DNA of 64,000 bases from CAYPPG01 sp964412555 (GCA_964412555.1 CAYPPG010000012.1:62001-126000); one strand, 5' to 3'. Counted from the stretch's first letter, positions 34,137 to 43,899 are shown. Program-made: numbers and translations. Notes: a model not told the origin generated them from the letters alone.

Positions 34137-35048
34137 TTACGGTACTTCAAAACCCATCGAAGCTCCCCAGATAGAAAACCATTGTTCCCGTGAAATAGAA
34201 AAATCGAACGCTTGTGCTGCACTATTAATTCGTTCGATTTTTCCCGTTCCGATTACCGGTAAAAAACCGACCGGGTGCTGTAGGATCCATGCTAAAGCGA
34301 CTTGATCTATCGGTACTCCGCCATATTCCATCCCGATTGCCTTAAGTGCTTCCCTGACACGAAAGGCTTGATCGGATTGTTCTGTGAATAACCGTCCTCC
34401 TGCAAAAGGTGACCATGCCATCGGTTTTATCCGGTATTGTTGGCATAAATCCAATGTGCCGTCCGCCTGAACCTCCATGTTCATGACCGAATATTCAACT
34501 TGATTGGTCACAAGTGGAATATCCAAACGAGAAGCCAACAAATTATATTGATGGGGAAGAAAATTGGAGACTCCGAAGTGAAGCACTTTGCCTGTTTCTT
34601 TCAACTTCGAAAATACTTTTGCCACTTCATCAGCATTCATCAAAGGATCAGGGCGATGAATAAGCAATAGGTCGATGTAATCTGTTTGTAAATTTTTTAG
34701 CGAATTGTCGACGGATTGCAGAATATGAGTTTCACTCGTGTTATAGGATTTGATTCTATGTGCCGGTCGATTGGGAGATGTCAATTTAATTCCGCATTTG
34801 GTTACGAGTTCAAACTGATCTCTCGAAACAGAGGCTTCGGTCAATGCCTTTCCAAACAATTCTTCACAGGTATAGCTGCCATAAATATCCGCATGATCAA
34901 ATGTGGTAATACCGAGTTCCAAACAGACATGGATTAATTCAATCGCTTCTTTTGTGCTTTGATTCCATTCGGACAAACGCCACAATCCATGAACCAAGCG
35001 CGAAAATTCCGGTCCTTCTTGAGAAAGTTTGATACGTGGTACTCCCAT
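34137..35048 (-). CDS. Aldo/keto reductase, YdhF-like
   Basis: The 303-residue TIM-barrel NADPH-dependent oxidoreductase has the catalytic Asp and Tyr in TFDHADIYGSYTCEELFGKAL, the Lys in FELVTKCGI and the His in IDLLLIHRPDP. The cofactor region is LPVIGTGKIERI near the C terminus. By family it reduces aldehydes or ketones; the substrate cannot be inferred. GAAAGGAG lies six bases before the ATG. It is cytoplasmic and transcribed alone, opposite the lactonase-like gene. Confidence 0.9.
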   Translation of the reverse strand: MGVPRIKLSQEGPEFSRLVHGLWRLSEWNQSTKEAIELIHVCLELGITTFDHADIYGSYTCEELFGKALTEASVSRDQFELVTKCGIKLTSPNRPAHRIKSYNTSETHILQSVDNSLKNLQTDYIDLLLIHRPDPLMNADEVAKVFSKLKETGKVLHFGVSNFLPHQYNLLASRLDIPLVTNQVEYSVMNMEVQADGTLDLCQQYRIKPMAWSPFAGGRLFTEQSDQAFRVREALKAIGMEYGGVPIDQVALAWILQHPVGFLPVIGTGKIERINSAAQAFDFSISREQWFSIWGASMGFEVP

Positions 35049-35103
35049 ATAGATCTCCTTTCACGATTCACACGGTTTCATATAGTATTCATTTTGAATA
35101 AAT

Positions 35104-36771
35104 TTAAAGTTTTTTGATGATCATCCTTTGATTGATCTCCGGAGACTGAACCTGTTGTGTTTCCCCATCAGGCCATCGAATCGATACTCGTAAAATTTCG
35201 CTTTCATCCCCCAAACCGAAATGCAGTGTTGCGCTGCTCTGAGAAAGAAAGCTATCACTGGAATACAATTCTTTCATCTGTTTTCTTGATTTCGTCTCAA
35301 CAATTGCACGCGCGCCGTATACAGGAGTACCCAGTTTATTTTGAATTTTGATTTGCAGCCAATTTCCAATTTTACTCCGGTTTTCAAGATAAAACGGTTT
35401 CCCGTCCAAATTATTGATGAGAATATCCACATCACCGTCCTGATCGAAATCGGAGGCGGCGCTTCCTCTGGATACTCCTTTCACCAAACAACCCGGCCCA
35501 CTTTCTTGATTTTTTTCAACAAATATCCCTTGTCCTTTGTTCCAATATATCGGATTGATTTTCTCATACCCCAAAAGTGAAGGAATCTCATCCGCTACCG
35601 GATAGACATGCCCGGCGGAAAAATGCAAGTCGTTCCACGAATCGTTGTCAAAATCTTCCATCAACAGGCCAAAGCACACGAGTGGCTTGGATCCTTTTTC
35701 GACACCGCTGATGAGGGAGGCGTCGAGGAATTGCATCGCTCCCTCGTTTCGGTAAAGAACGTTGTATTCATCCTGATAATTTGCGACGGCGATATCCAAA
35801 TCCAAGTCACCATCGGCATCGCTGATTGCGAGACCCATTCCGCTTTGCTCCAGCCCGCTCTCGCTTAATCCTGCGCCGGCAAATAGAGATATATCTTCGA
35901 AATATCCATTTCCCTTATTCTCATAAAGGATGTTGCAGGACATGTCGTTCGCGACATAAATATCCAAATCACCATCGTTATCCAAATCGGAAAATTTAAC
36001 TGTAAAAGCGCGACCTGTTTGAAAGGAATTGATCCCCCGTTTTTCCGATTCCTCTCGAAATGTTCCATCTCCTTTGTTGATAAAAAGATGGTCATTGGCA
36101 GGCTCGAACATAGCCGGACCGAGAAATGTTTTCTTGCCGTAATATTCCGTCGTGGTTCCCAATCGGTCAGTGATTTCCTTGGAAAAGACAGCATATTGTC
36201 CGACATAAAGATCCAAAAAACCATCACCGTTGATATCTGCAAAGGCTGCGCCGGTACTAAATCCGTAGTCTTGCGCTCCCCCCGCATTTGGAATGCTTTC
36301 GAAACTCCCATCTCCTCGATTGAGATACAATCGGTTGGGGCCAAAGTTCGTTAGATAGCAATCCAATTTCCCATCACCGTTCACATCCGCAAAATAGGCG
36401 CCAAGGCCAAATCCATTATCCCCCAGGCCGCTTTCATCGGTCGCATTTCGAAACGTGCCATCTCGGTTGTTGAGGAACAGTTGGTTTGTCGGCAGAGGTT
36501 GTGCTTTTTGATTTTCTAAGAATGAACCGTTGATAAAATAGATATCATCCCAACCGTCTCCATTGATATCGGCAATGGAGACTCCCCCGCCTTTGGCTTC
36601 GACAATATAATTCTTTTCGGGTGAACCGTTCACTTGTTGAAAACGAAGACCTTTTTCCTCGGCTTTTTCAACAAAATAGAATTGAGCATCGGCAGAAGAA
36701 CAAAAAAAGAATAGGACACAAATGAATTCGTGTGCCCACAATTTGTTTTGAATGGCCGTCCGTGGAAGCAC
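35104..36771 (-). CDS. Secreted FG-GAP/ASPIC-UnbV protein
   Basis: The 555-residue product has a signal peptide (FICVLFFFCSSADAQF) and then about seven FG-GAP repeats with Ca-loop cores: ADINGDGWDDIYF, ADVNGDGKLDCYL, ADINGDGFLDLYV, SDLDNDGDLDIYV, SDFDQDGDVDILI. It ends with an ASPIC/UnbV domain (NWLQIKIQNKLGTPVYGARA, RWPDGETQQV). This architecture predicts an extracytoplasmic beta-propeller, seen in animal CRTAC and many Planctomycetes and Acidobacteria. The GTG start has GGAGAAG eight bases upstream. It begins 17 bases after the TPR gene, so the two form an operon. Confidence 0.9.
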   Translation of the reverse strand: MLPRTAIQNKLWAHEFICVLFFFCSSADAQFYFVEKAEEKGLRFQQVNGSPEKNYIVEAKGGGVSIADINGDGWDDIYFINGSFLENQKAQPLPTNQLFLNNRDGTFRNATDESGLGDNGFGLGAYFADVNGDGKLDCYLTNFGPNRLYLNRGDGSFESIPNAGGAQDYGFSTGAAFADINGDGFLDLYVGQYAVFSKEITDRLGTTTEYYGKKTFLGPAMFEPANDHLFINKGDGTFREESEKRGINSFQTGRAFTVKFSDLDNDGDLDIYVANDMSCNILYENKGNGYFEDISLFAGAGLSESGLEQSGMGLAISDADGDLDLDIAVANYQDEYNVLYRNEGAMQFLDASLISGVEKGSKPLVCFGLLMEDFDNDSWNDLHFSAGHVYPVADEIPSLLGYEKINPIYWNKGQGIFVEKNQESGPGCLVKGVSRGSAASDFDQDGDVDILINNLDGKPFYLENRSKIGNWLQIKIQNKLGTPVYGARAIVETKSRKQMKELYSSDSFLSQSSATLHFGLGDESEILRVSIRWPDGETQQVQSPEINQRMIIKKL

Positions 36772-36788
36772 GTTGATTTCTTCTCCGC

Positions 36789-37955
36789 TTATTGATTGTG
36801 TTCTTGTTGTTTTAATCGTTGAATGGCTACTGTCAGGTTATTCCGGATTTCCGGATTATCCATTCCCAACTGCATCGCTTTTTGAAAAGCCGCCGCTGCG
36901 TCTTTATAATTTTGTTCCATCATCAAACATATACCGAGTGCGTTGAAACAAGAAGCATTTTCCGGTGTGAACTGTATGGCTTTATCCAAAAGGACATGTG
37001 CCTGTTTATAATTTTCTTTTTTGATAAAGATCAGGCTCAAAGTCAACATCACTTTTGAATTGTCCGGATCGTATTTCAAACCTTTTTGGAAGCACGTGAT
37101 CGCGTCATCGATTTGATTTCTTTGAAAATAGAGCTTTCCCAAAGCAATCCATGCCTTTGAATCTTCCGGTGTATGCCGCACGGTACGAAGCAATCCATAC
37201 AATTTGTTTTGTTCCTGCTTCAAGTTCTGATACCGTTCCATTTCGGCCTTGGCTTCCTCTCGCTTCCCAGTTCGTGCCAGTGCCTGGCCGAGAAACCGAT
37301 GTGCATCCGGTTCATGCGGATTGAGTTCAATTGCTTGATTCAAGGTCTCGATGGCTTCTTGAAATTGACCTTGTTTCATCAAAACCTGGCCGAGTCCTTC
37401 ATAGGCTTTCATGGAATCCGATTTGATTTCAATCATTTCTTCAAACAGCGTCTGGGCTTCGTCATGTCGTTGGAGGGAAATCAAGAGATTTGCCAATAGA
37501 TAGCGCGGGCGGCTGTAATCAGGATTGTGTTGAATCGCCAGGCGATAGTATTTTTTCGCTTGTTCATGATCGTCGTGCATTTCTTGCGCAAAGACACCCA
37601 AAAGATTGTAGGCTTGCGCGTAAGTTGGATGTTTTTGCACTAATCGTAAGAGTTCTTGCTCTGCCTTATCGTATTGCTTTAAGGCAATCATTTGTTTTAC
37701 GAATGCATAGTGTACTTTCGGATCGCTGTCATCGATTTCTAGAGCTTTTTGATACCATTGCAACGCATCATCAAATTGATAGCGGTTTTCGGCAGTGCGC
37801 GCCTTGGAGAGACAGTCTTGATACGAATTAGGTGAAGATTCCTTCGAAGAACATGGAGAGGACGAAAAAATCATCCCCATAAAAATCGCTAGATTGAGTA
37901 ATGTGAAACAAATTCGTTCACTATCCTGCATTCTACGATGATTATCTCTGTTCAT
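36789..37955 (-). CDS. Exported TPR-repeat protein
   Basis: The 388-residue product has an N-terminal hydrophobic segment (LLNLAIFMGMIF) followed by SSSPCSSKE, which may be a poor lipobox. About eight tetratricopeptide repeats follow, for example FDDALQWYQKALEID, YDKAEQELLRLVQKHP, FQEAIETLNQAIELNP and YKDAAAAFQKAMQLG. TPR arrays scaffold protein complexes. The close linkage to the UnbV gene recurs in several phyla and suggests joint action in the periplasm or at the surface. GGGGAGG lies four bases before the ATG. Confidence 0.9.
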   Translation of the reverse strand: MNRDNHRRMQDSERICFTLLNLAIFMGMIFSSSPCSSKESSPNSYQDCLSKARTAENRYQFDDALQWYQKALEIDDSDPKVHYAFVKQMIALKQYDKAEQELLRLVQKHPTYAQAYNLLGVFAQEMHDDHEQAKKYYRLAIQHNPDYSRPRYLLANLLISLQRHDEAQTLFEEMIEIKSDSMKAYEGLGQVLMKQGQFQEAIETLNQAIELNPHEPDAHRFLGQALARTGKREEAKAEMERYQNLKQEQNKLYGLLRTVRHTPEDSKAWIALGKLYFQRNQIDDAITCFQKGLKYDPDNSKVMLTLSLIFIKKENYKQAHVLLDKAIQFTPENASCFNALGICLMMEQNYKDAAAAFQKAMQLGMDNPEIRNNLTVAIQRLKQQEHNQ

Positions 37956-38009
37956 GACAACCTCCCCAATGACAATAATTTCCTATAGCGATTAAGAAAA
38001 TACGACGCG

Positions 38010-39500
38010 TTATTTCACAAGAACCGGAAATTCCCGGCATTCTCCATGAAGTGTCCAGCGAACCCGATATTCCCCCAGAGTCACATTTTCGCGGTTCCAT
38101 TTCAGAATGAGTAATCCCACTTGATCCTTTTTGGCTATTTTATCATCCTTTTTCCGAATATCCGCGATTTTTGTTTTGCCTTCCTTGTCAAACAATTCAA
38201 CTTCAATATGGCCGGAAACGCGCGTTTGAGAGACGATGTAAGTAGTTGTTTCATTATCAATAGTACTTGGGATCACCGCTGCCATCGTAAAATATTTATT
38301 GCTGTGAAAGGGACGATGAAATTCGGTTACCGGTAAATCAGGATATTTTCTAATAAAAGATGGTGGAGTATCGATTTTCCGGTGGGCAAGTTCACGTATC
38401 GTCGAATCAAAATCCATGAGACCTCTCCATAACGTGCCGGCGAGTTCGGGGAATTCACCGCCGGGCGGTTCCGTAATAGGGATTCTTCCCAATGCCGCCA
38501 TTTGCACGGCATAATTGGAATTGTGCCACTGCGGATTCTCTTTATCCCCATTCCACATGACCTTCAAATTCGTATTGATGATCCGCTGGATATCTTCTTT
38601 CGTAAACGTGATTCCGGAATGGTATGCTTCTACAATTTCATAAATCTCCCCGGCTTGATAATTCCGGTACGGATGCACATTCACCCAATGGCGGAGTTTG
38701 TTGGGTGAAGACGATTCAATATCCCAAGGACCGAATGGTTCCCAGTAATTCCAAACATAATGATCCTGATAGAGACACATGCGGCTCTTCATGAAATTGA
38801 AAATCTTAAGTGCCTTCTCACGATAAAACTCTTCTCCCGTGATCCGATAGATGCGCAGGCAAGCGATCCCCATCGAATTTTGTTTGTTGAACGGAAGAGA
38901 TAAATTTGATTTTGTAACCGGGAGAATACGCCACTCGTTCAACCGGCTGGGTGTCATATAGTGATCCCAGGAGCGGTACGCGCCATACCGCCCGTCTTCG
39001 AACCATGTTCCACGCCGGTCCCATTTTTCAATCAAATGCTTTTTGGCTAATTCCAGATATTCCTTCACTTTCTCTTCATATTTTTGAACAATTATTTCTT
39101 TTTCGCTTCTCAATACCGTTTCGCTGAAGTCCAACATATGATTGATAAGAATTGCATCCCCGATATGAACGTCGCCGATATAGTCTTCATCGTAAATATA
39201 AGGTCCGACCCAACCCTTGTAGCCATCCGGAGAAACATGCATCTTCTCAATCAACGCGTCATAGTACCGGATCGCTGCATCGAGATACCCTTCATCATGA
39301 GTTTTCCGATATTCGTCCATAAACCGTCCCATTCTATAGGCCGCGTGCCAGCACAAGCCTTCACCGGTCATGGTATCCTCAGTGCGAAGTAACGGTGTTC
39401 TCATTCTGCTTTTGAGCAATTCCTCGGGTGAGGATTGCGCATGGCAAATGGAATCGTCACATAAAACAAAGAACAAAAATGTGATCAAGATTTTTTTCAT
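38010..39500 (-). CDS. Secreted protein, probable alpha/alpha-barrel glycan-active family
   Basis: The 496-residue product has a signal peptide (MKKILITFLFFVLC...HAQ). AAGGAAG precedes this ATG; a longer in-frame start at 39641 would hide it. The sequence is helical with many aromatic and acidic residues (CWHAAYRMGRFMDEY, AIRYYDALIEKM, WVGPYIYDEDYIGDVHIGD, RYGAYRSWDHYMTPSRL), a pattern common in alpha/alpha-barrel glycoside hydrolases and lyases. A small beta domain occupies the last ~110 residues. I cannot match it to a numbered family. The divergent beta-helix gene next door supports a carbohydrate role. Confidence 0.65.
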   Translation of the reverse strand: MKKILITFLFFVLCDDSICHAQSSPEELLKSRMRTPLLRTEDTMTGEGLCWHAAYRMGRFMDEYRKTHDEGYLDAAIRYYDALIEKMHVSPDGYKGWVGPYIYDEDYIGDVHIGDAILINHMLDFSETVLRSEKEIIVQKYEEKVKEYLELAKKHLIEKWDRRGTWFEDGRYGAYRSWDHYMTPSRLNEWRILPVTKSNLSLPFNKQNSMGIACLRIYRITGEEFYREKALKIFNFMKSRMCLYQDHYVWNYWEPFGPWDIESSSPNKLRHWVNVHPYRNYQAGEIYEIVEAYHSGITFTKEDIQRIINTNLKVMWNGDKENPQWHNSNYAVQMAALGRIPITEPPGGEFPELAGTLWRGLMDFDSTIRELAHRKIDTPPSFIRKYPDLPVTEFHRPFHSNKYFTMAAVIPSTIDNETTTYIVSQTRVSGHIEVELFDKEGKTKIADIRKKDDKIAKKDQVGLLILKWNRENVTLGEYRVRWTLHGECREFPVLVK

Positions 39501-39781
39501 GCTTTCATCTTCCTTTTTCTTTAAATTGCGGAAACAATGGATAACGGGTAGTTTCACAAGAATATCCATGATAATCCAAGAAACAAATCGATATACCTGT
39601 TTACATAGTGAAGCAGAGAAAAGAAATGATGCAAATCTCATTACTGCTGTGTACTTCGGATATTTCCCCGAACATTTTCAAACATTGATGCCGTTGCTCT
39701 ATGATAAATTCGCAAAAGGGAAAGAATAATGATGAGAACTCATTCATGAGAATTACCAAAAATGAGAGAGGAGAGATCAAT

Positions 39782-40963
39782 ATGAATATCAACCAATTCT
39801 ATCAAAAGAATCTAAAGACGATTGTTTTATGGGGTATTATTGCCATTGTTTGCGTACCGTTATTTATGCATCAAATAGCCAATGCCGAAGATGAATCTTA
39901 CATCCCGCAAACTCGCCCGGCTGATTTATCTCAAACCTGGACAGAAATTGATAATCAAGTATATGGAGCCAAACCAGACGATGTCGGACCGATTGGCGGG
40001 CGAGAGAACTATAAACGAATTATCGCAACCGGAGATCACACAGTATCTAACGCTCAAGAATTGATCGATGCACTGAAAAAGGCCAAAGCAGGAGAAACGG
40101 TATTCATAACCGGAGAAACGGAAATCGATATGTCCGTCCGTGTCCGTGCCGAAGATTTTGTTTTAGAGATACCCGCAGGAGTGACGCTTGCCAGTGATCG
40201 AGGACACAACGGCTCAGCAGGAGCCTTGATCTACAGTGACGAATTCAAAACAAGACCATTGATTCAAGTGATGGGAGAAAATGTTCGCATTACCGGTTTG
40301 CGTCTTCGCGGTCCCGATCCCAAACTTCGGATGGAACTTCATCGCCGCTCCTTCGGGGAAGGAGGAGGCGGTCACGAATACTACTACAAGTTCCCCACAT
40401 CGGACGGAATCGTAACCGATCATTCTTCCCTCGAAGTGGATAATTGTGAACTGTATGGATGGAGTCATGCCGCCGTTTATTTACGGAAAGGGGGCGGTCA
40501 TCATATTCATCATAATTTCATACACCATAATCAACGCCACGGTTTGGGATATGGTGTCTCGCACAATCTGGCTTTTTCCTTGATCGAGTATAATCTCTTC
40601 GACAGCAATCGCCATTCCATCGCGGGAACCGGGCGTTCTCCAAGTGGTTATGAAGCCCGGCATAATGTCGTTCTGGAGCACGCAAACAGCCATCTCTTTG
40701 ACATGCACGGCGGCCGTGACCGCAAGGACGGAACGAATATTGCCGGAACGTGGATGAAAATCTACAATAACACATTCGTGGCAACTCACGTTCGGGCAAT
40801 CGTAATTCGAGGTGTTCCGGAAGAGGAAACATTGATCCATCACAATTGGTTTTATATTCCTCAACCGGGGAAAATGGTCATTGTCTCCGATGGGAAAACA
40901 CAAGTCAGAGATAACCTATACGGAAGAGTCCCACGTAAACAAGAAGAAGATTATGATTTTTGA
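39782..40963 (+). CDS. Secreted right-handed beta-helix protein, pectate-lyase-like
   Basis: The 393-residue product has a signal anchor or signal peptide (LKTIVLWGIIAIVCVPLF...ANA). GGAGAGATCAAT precedes the ATG. Repeated short strands and His/Asn-rich turns (HHIHHNFIHHNQRHGLGYG, LIEYNLFDSNRH, ARHNVVLEHANSH, KIYNNTFVATHVRAIVIRG) identify a parallel beta-helix of the polysaccharide-lyase or right-handed beta-helix type. NGSAGALIYSDEF and RGGxDRKDG-like loops may carry the active site. The substrate is unknown. It is divergent from the alpha/alpha-barrel protein gene with a shared promoter region. Confidence 0.8.
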   Translation: MNINQFYQKNLKTIVLWGIIAIVCVPLFMHQIANAEDESYIPQTRPADLSQTWTEIDNQVYGAKPDDVGPIGGRENYKRIIATGDHTVSNAQELIDALKKAKAGETVFITGETEIDMSVRVRAEDFVLEIPAGVTLASDRGHNGSAGALIYSDEFKTRPLIQVMGENVRITGLRLRGPDPKLRMELHRRSFGEGGGGHEYYYKFPTSDGIVTDHSSLEVDNCELYGWSHAAVYLRKGGGHHIHHNFIHHNQRHGLGYGVSHNLAFSLIEYNLFDSNRHSIAGTGRSPSGYEARHNVVLEHANSHLFDMHGGRDRKDGTNIAGTWMKIYNNTFVATHVRAIVIRGVPEEETLIHHNWFYIPQPGKMVIVSDGKTQVRDNLYGRVPRKQEEDYDF

Positions 40964-41135
40964 TTTCTTGTGTAAAATTCTTATATAAAGACGATCCCAT
41001 CAAAAGTCTTCTGTAAATTGGAAGTGTTCTATTTCATGCCTTGTGAGAGTGAATCCAAACTCTCAAAGGAAGGAAATTGGATATGAACTTTAAGTCTGTC
41101 GTTCTTAACATTTTTTTACAAGGTTGTTACGCTTT

Positions 41136-42614
41136 ATGAGGTATTCGACTCCGAATCAAGTCATGAGAAAACGCAAATCAAGAATTCCCAAAATCATCAC
41201 TTGCTTTCTTGTTTTATTCATTGTTCTCGATGCCGGATATCGTTTTCTGCTGCCCGTCCAAAAAGCGGAAGGCCTTTCCTTTCTTCGAGAAGAATATACA
41301 CAAGTTTATGAACCTTACTCCTATGGTTCACTCCGGTCCAATATGGATCTGACAATGCAAACAGGGACGAATCCACAAACGATCCGAATTCAAACCAATT
41401 CGTTCGGGATGCGAATGGAGGAAATCTCTCTCGCCAAAAATCCGGAGATGATTCGCATTGCCATCATGGGGGATTCGGCCGCTTTTGGTTGGATGTTGCC
41501 CCAAAAGAAAGCGTTTCCGGCCTTGTTACAAAATATTTTGAAACAAGAAAAAGAGGGGCGATATGAAGTGTTGAATTTCTCCGCTCCCGGCTATACCTCC
41601 TTTCAAGGGATCAAACAATATGAACAAATCGTGCATAATTTCAAACCGGATATATTGATACTATCCTTTGGATTGTACGATTCATTCGAAACCCGTATTC
41701 CGGATTCACAATTGTATTCTGTATTGGAGCAGTACCGATTAACGGAAAAAATTACCGGTTTCCCGAAATTATGGCATGACTACAGCACAATCGGTCATTG
41801 GTTGATCGCAAAGCAACGGAGGGACGGAGTCCTGGCACTGCGAAAATATATGCAAGACCGAGTTTCAAACGATGAGTGGTTCAAACGAGTCGATGTCGAC
41901 GAATTCAAAAACAATATTCGAGCGATTGTCCAGCATCATACCTCGCAGGGGCGAAAAGTAATTCTTCTGCATACAAATCTACTCAATTTTTATGTTGCCT
42001 TCACTTTACGCTCGATTTCTCAAGAACTCGGTCTACCTCTCATCGACATTCGAACTGTAGTGGATCAATTGGGAGGGATCGAAGAACGCAAAAATGCAAT
42101 GAAATTGGAATTGGAATCCCAGGGGACGATTCGAGATGAAGATTCGCAAAAGTATCATTTCCTTTTTCGGTTGTATGTCCCTGCATCGATTTCTGTATAC
42201 AAGAATATGTATATTGTCGGAAATCCAAAGCAGTTGGGCAATAATCGTCCGAATCAAGTCAAACTCTACGATGACGGAACTCATGGGGATGAACGGAGAG
42301 GGGATCGTGTATGGTCGCTTGAAATCACATTGGATCAAGCTGCTCCCATGATCTATTCCTTCACCAATAGCGGTGAGCCGGGACAGTGGCCGGAAACGGC
42401 AGTCGGATTCGAGAACAAAGCCAAAAACAGCTTGCTCTTTCATCGAGTCGATCCCACCCCCTTTCCAAAAGGCACCCATTGGACTTCTCTATTATACACC
42501 TATGGAAAAGTCCCGTTCGAACATCTAGTAATTCCAAATAGCGATTTGCTTCCCAATGAGATGGGGCAAACTTTGATCGCGAAACGCTTGGCTGCCATCA
42601 TACTCAATGATTGA
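41136..42614 (+). CDS. Membrane-anchored SGNH-hydrolase-like protein with inserted domain
   Basis: The 492-residue product starts near RKRKSRIPKIITCFLVLFIV, an N-terminal membrane anchor. NSFGMRMEE and IAIMGDSAAFGW (Ser114) are block I of SGNH/GDSL hydrolases, and LILSFGLYDSFE fits block III. The C-terminal block, normally DxHPN, reads DLLPNEMGQ, so the catalytic His appears to be Leu. About 130 residues (~345-475) inserted before it look beta-rich (VKLYDDGTHGDERRGDRVW), like a carbohydrate-binding module. It may bind or modify acylated surface glycans. The start is uncertain: ATG at 41136 or 41163. Confidence 0.7.
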   Translation: MRYSTPNQVMRKRKSRIPKIITCFLVLFIVLDAGYRFLLPVQKAEGLSFLREEYTQVYEPYSYGSLRSNMDLTMQTGTNPQTIRIQTNSFGMRMEEISLAKNPEMIRIAIMGDSAAFGWMLPQKKAFPALLQNILKQEKEGRYEVLNFSAPGYTSFQGIKQYEQIVHNFKPDILILSFGLYDSFETRIPDSQLYSVLEQYRLTEKITGFPKLWHDYSTIGHWLIAKQRRDGVLALRKYMQDRVSNDEWFKRVDVDEFKNNIRAIVQHHTSQGRKVILLHTNLLNFYVAFTLRSISQELGLPLIDIRTVVDQLGGIEERKNAMKLELESQGTIRDEDSQKYHFLFRLYVPASISVYKNMYIVGNPKQLGNNRPNQVKLYDDGTHGDERRGDRVWSLEITLDQAAPMIYSFTNSGEPGQWPETAVGFENKAKNSLLFHRVDPTPFPKGTHWTSLLYTYGKVPFEHLVIPNSDLLPNEMGQTLIAKRLAAIILND

Positions 42615-42694
42615 GGAGAGACGTGATCCATTCCGTCTTGATCCTCATTGTGCTTTCATGATTCGTTTTCAATTCCATTCGCTGGAGCAATGTA

Positions 42695-43780
42695 ATGGGC
42701 AATATTTTGGGTCGTGTCTTTCGGATAACCACTTGGGGCGAATCCCACGGAGGAGCCGTTGGTGTGGTCATAGATGGCTGTCCTCCTGGAATTGGAATTT
42801 CCGTTGAGGAGATTCAGCGGGAATTAGACCGCCGCCGGCCGGGTCAAAGTAAAATTACCACCCAGCGCCGGGAAACGGATACGGTGCAGATTCTATCCGG
42901 CGTTTTTGAAGGGAAAACGCTTGGTACTCCGATTTCCATGATGGTCTGGAACAAAGATGCACGCTCCAAAGATTATTCCGAAATACAAAATGCCTACCGT
43001 CCTTCTCATGCCGACTATACATATGACGCAAAATATGGATTTCGTGATTTCCGGGGGGGCGGTCGTTCCAGCGCACGGGAAACCATTGGCCGTGTTGCAG
43101 CAGGAAGTATTGCCCGGAAATATCTTCAACAACGATGCAATATAGAGATTCTCGCATATGTAAAGCAAATTTACACAATCAAGGCTGAGATCGATCCGAA
43201 AAAAGTCCGAGCGGCGCATGTTGAAAAAAATATCGTACGCTGCCCGGATCAGAGCGTTGCCGAACAAATGATCGATTTGATCGATACAATCCGAAAAGAG
43301 GGAGATTCCGTCGGGGGAATGATCGAATGTATCGCTCGCAACGTTCCCCCTGGACTCGGAGAACCTGTTTTCGATCGTCTCGAAGCCGATTTAGCCAAGG
43401 CGATGCTGTCCTTACCGGCCACGAAAGCATTTGAAATCGGTTCCGGTTTTTCAAGTATTACCCTCAAAGGATCGGAACATAATGATCCTTTTTTCTCTTC
43501 CAAAGGGAGAATCCGTACGAAAACCAATCGTTCCGGCGGAGTTCAGGGAGGAATCAGCAATGGGGAGGATATTGTCTTTCGAATCGCATTCAAACCCACG
43601 GCTACGATTTTACGCCCACAAAAAACCGTAACCCCCGATGGCAAGAGCACTACTTTGAAACCGAAAGGACGCCATGATCCCTGTGTGCTTCCCCGGGCTG
43701 TACCCATTGTCGAAGCCATGACCGCTTTGGTCATTATGGATCATTTTCTTCTACAGAAAATGCATGAGGAAAATGGCTGA
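42695..43780 (+). CDS. aroC: Chorismate synthase
   Basis: The 361-residue product has all chorismate synthase signatures: WGESHGGAVGVVIDGCPPG near the N terminus, DFRGGGRSSARETIGRVAAG, and RIRTKTNRSGGVQGGISNGE, ending in GRHDPCVLPRAVPIVEAM. The enzyme converts EPSP to chorismate with reduced FMN, the last step of the shikimate pathway. Length is normal and no residue appears lost. It follows the SGNH-like gene by 80 bases on the same strand and is probably terminated by the large palindrome downstream. Confidence 0.97.
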   Translation: MGNILGRVFRITTWGESHGGAVGVVIDGCPPGIGISVEEIQRELDRRRPGQSKITTQRRETDTVQILSGVFEGKTLGTPISMMVWNKDARSKDYSEIQNAYRPSHADYTYDAKYGFRDFRGGGRSSARETIGRVAAGSIARKYLQQRCNIEILAYVKQIYTIKAEIDPKKVRAAHVEKNIVRCPDQSVAEQMIDLIDTIRKEGDSVGGMIECIARNVPPGLGEPVFDRLEADLAKAMLSLPATKAFEIGSGFSSITLKGSEHNDPFFSSKGRIRTKTNRSGGVQGGISNGEDIVFRIAFKPTATILRPQKTVTPDGKSTTLKPKGRHDPCVLPRAVPIVEAMTALVIMDHFLLQKMHEENG

Positions 43781-43843
43781 GAGTTTATAATAATATATCC
43801 TCCCTAGCCATTGATCGATCAATTTTTTCGTAGAGGCGGTATA

Positions 43844-43881
43844 TTTTCGTAGGGGCGGTTCGCGAACCGCCCCTACGAAAA
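43844..43881. terminator. 38-bp perfect palindrome between convergent genes
   Basis: The arms TTTTCGTAGGGGCGG and CCGCCCCTACGAAAA meet at TTCGCGAA, giving a 19-bp perfect inverted repeat. A half-copy (TTTTTTCGTAGAGGCGGTA) lies just upstream at 43823. It sits midway between the stops of aroC and the minus-strand gene at 43900 and would terminate both. It also looks like a member of a mobile palindromic repeat family. Confidence 0.8.
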
Positions 43882-43899
43882 TGCATAAATTTTATTAAA

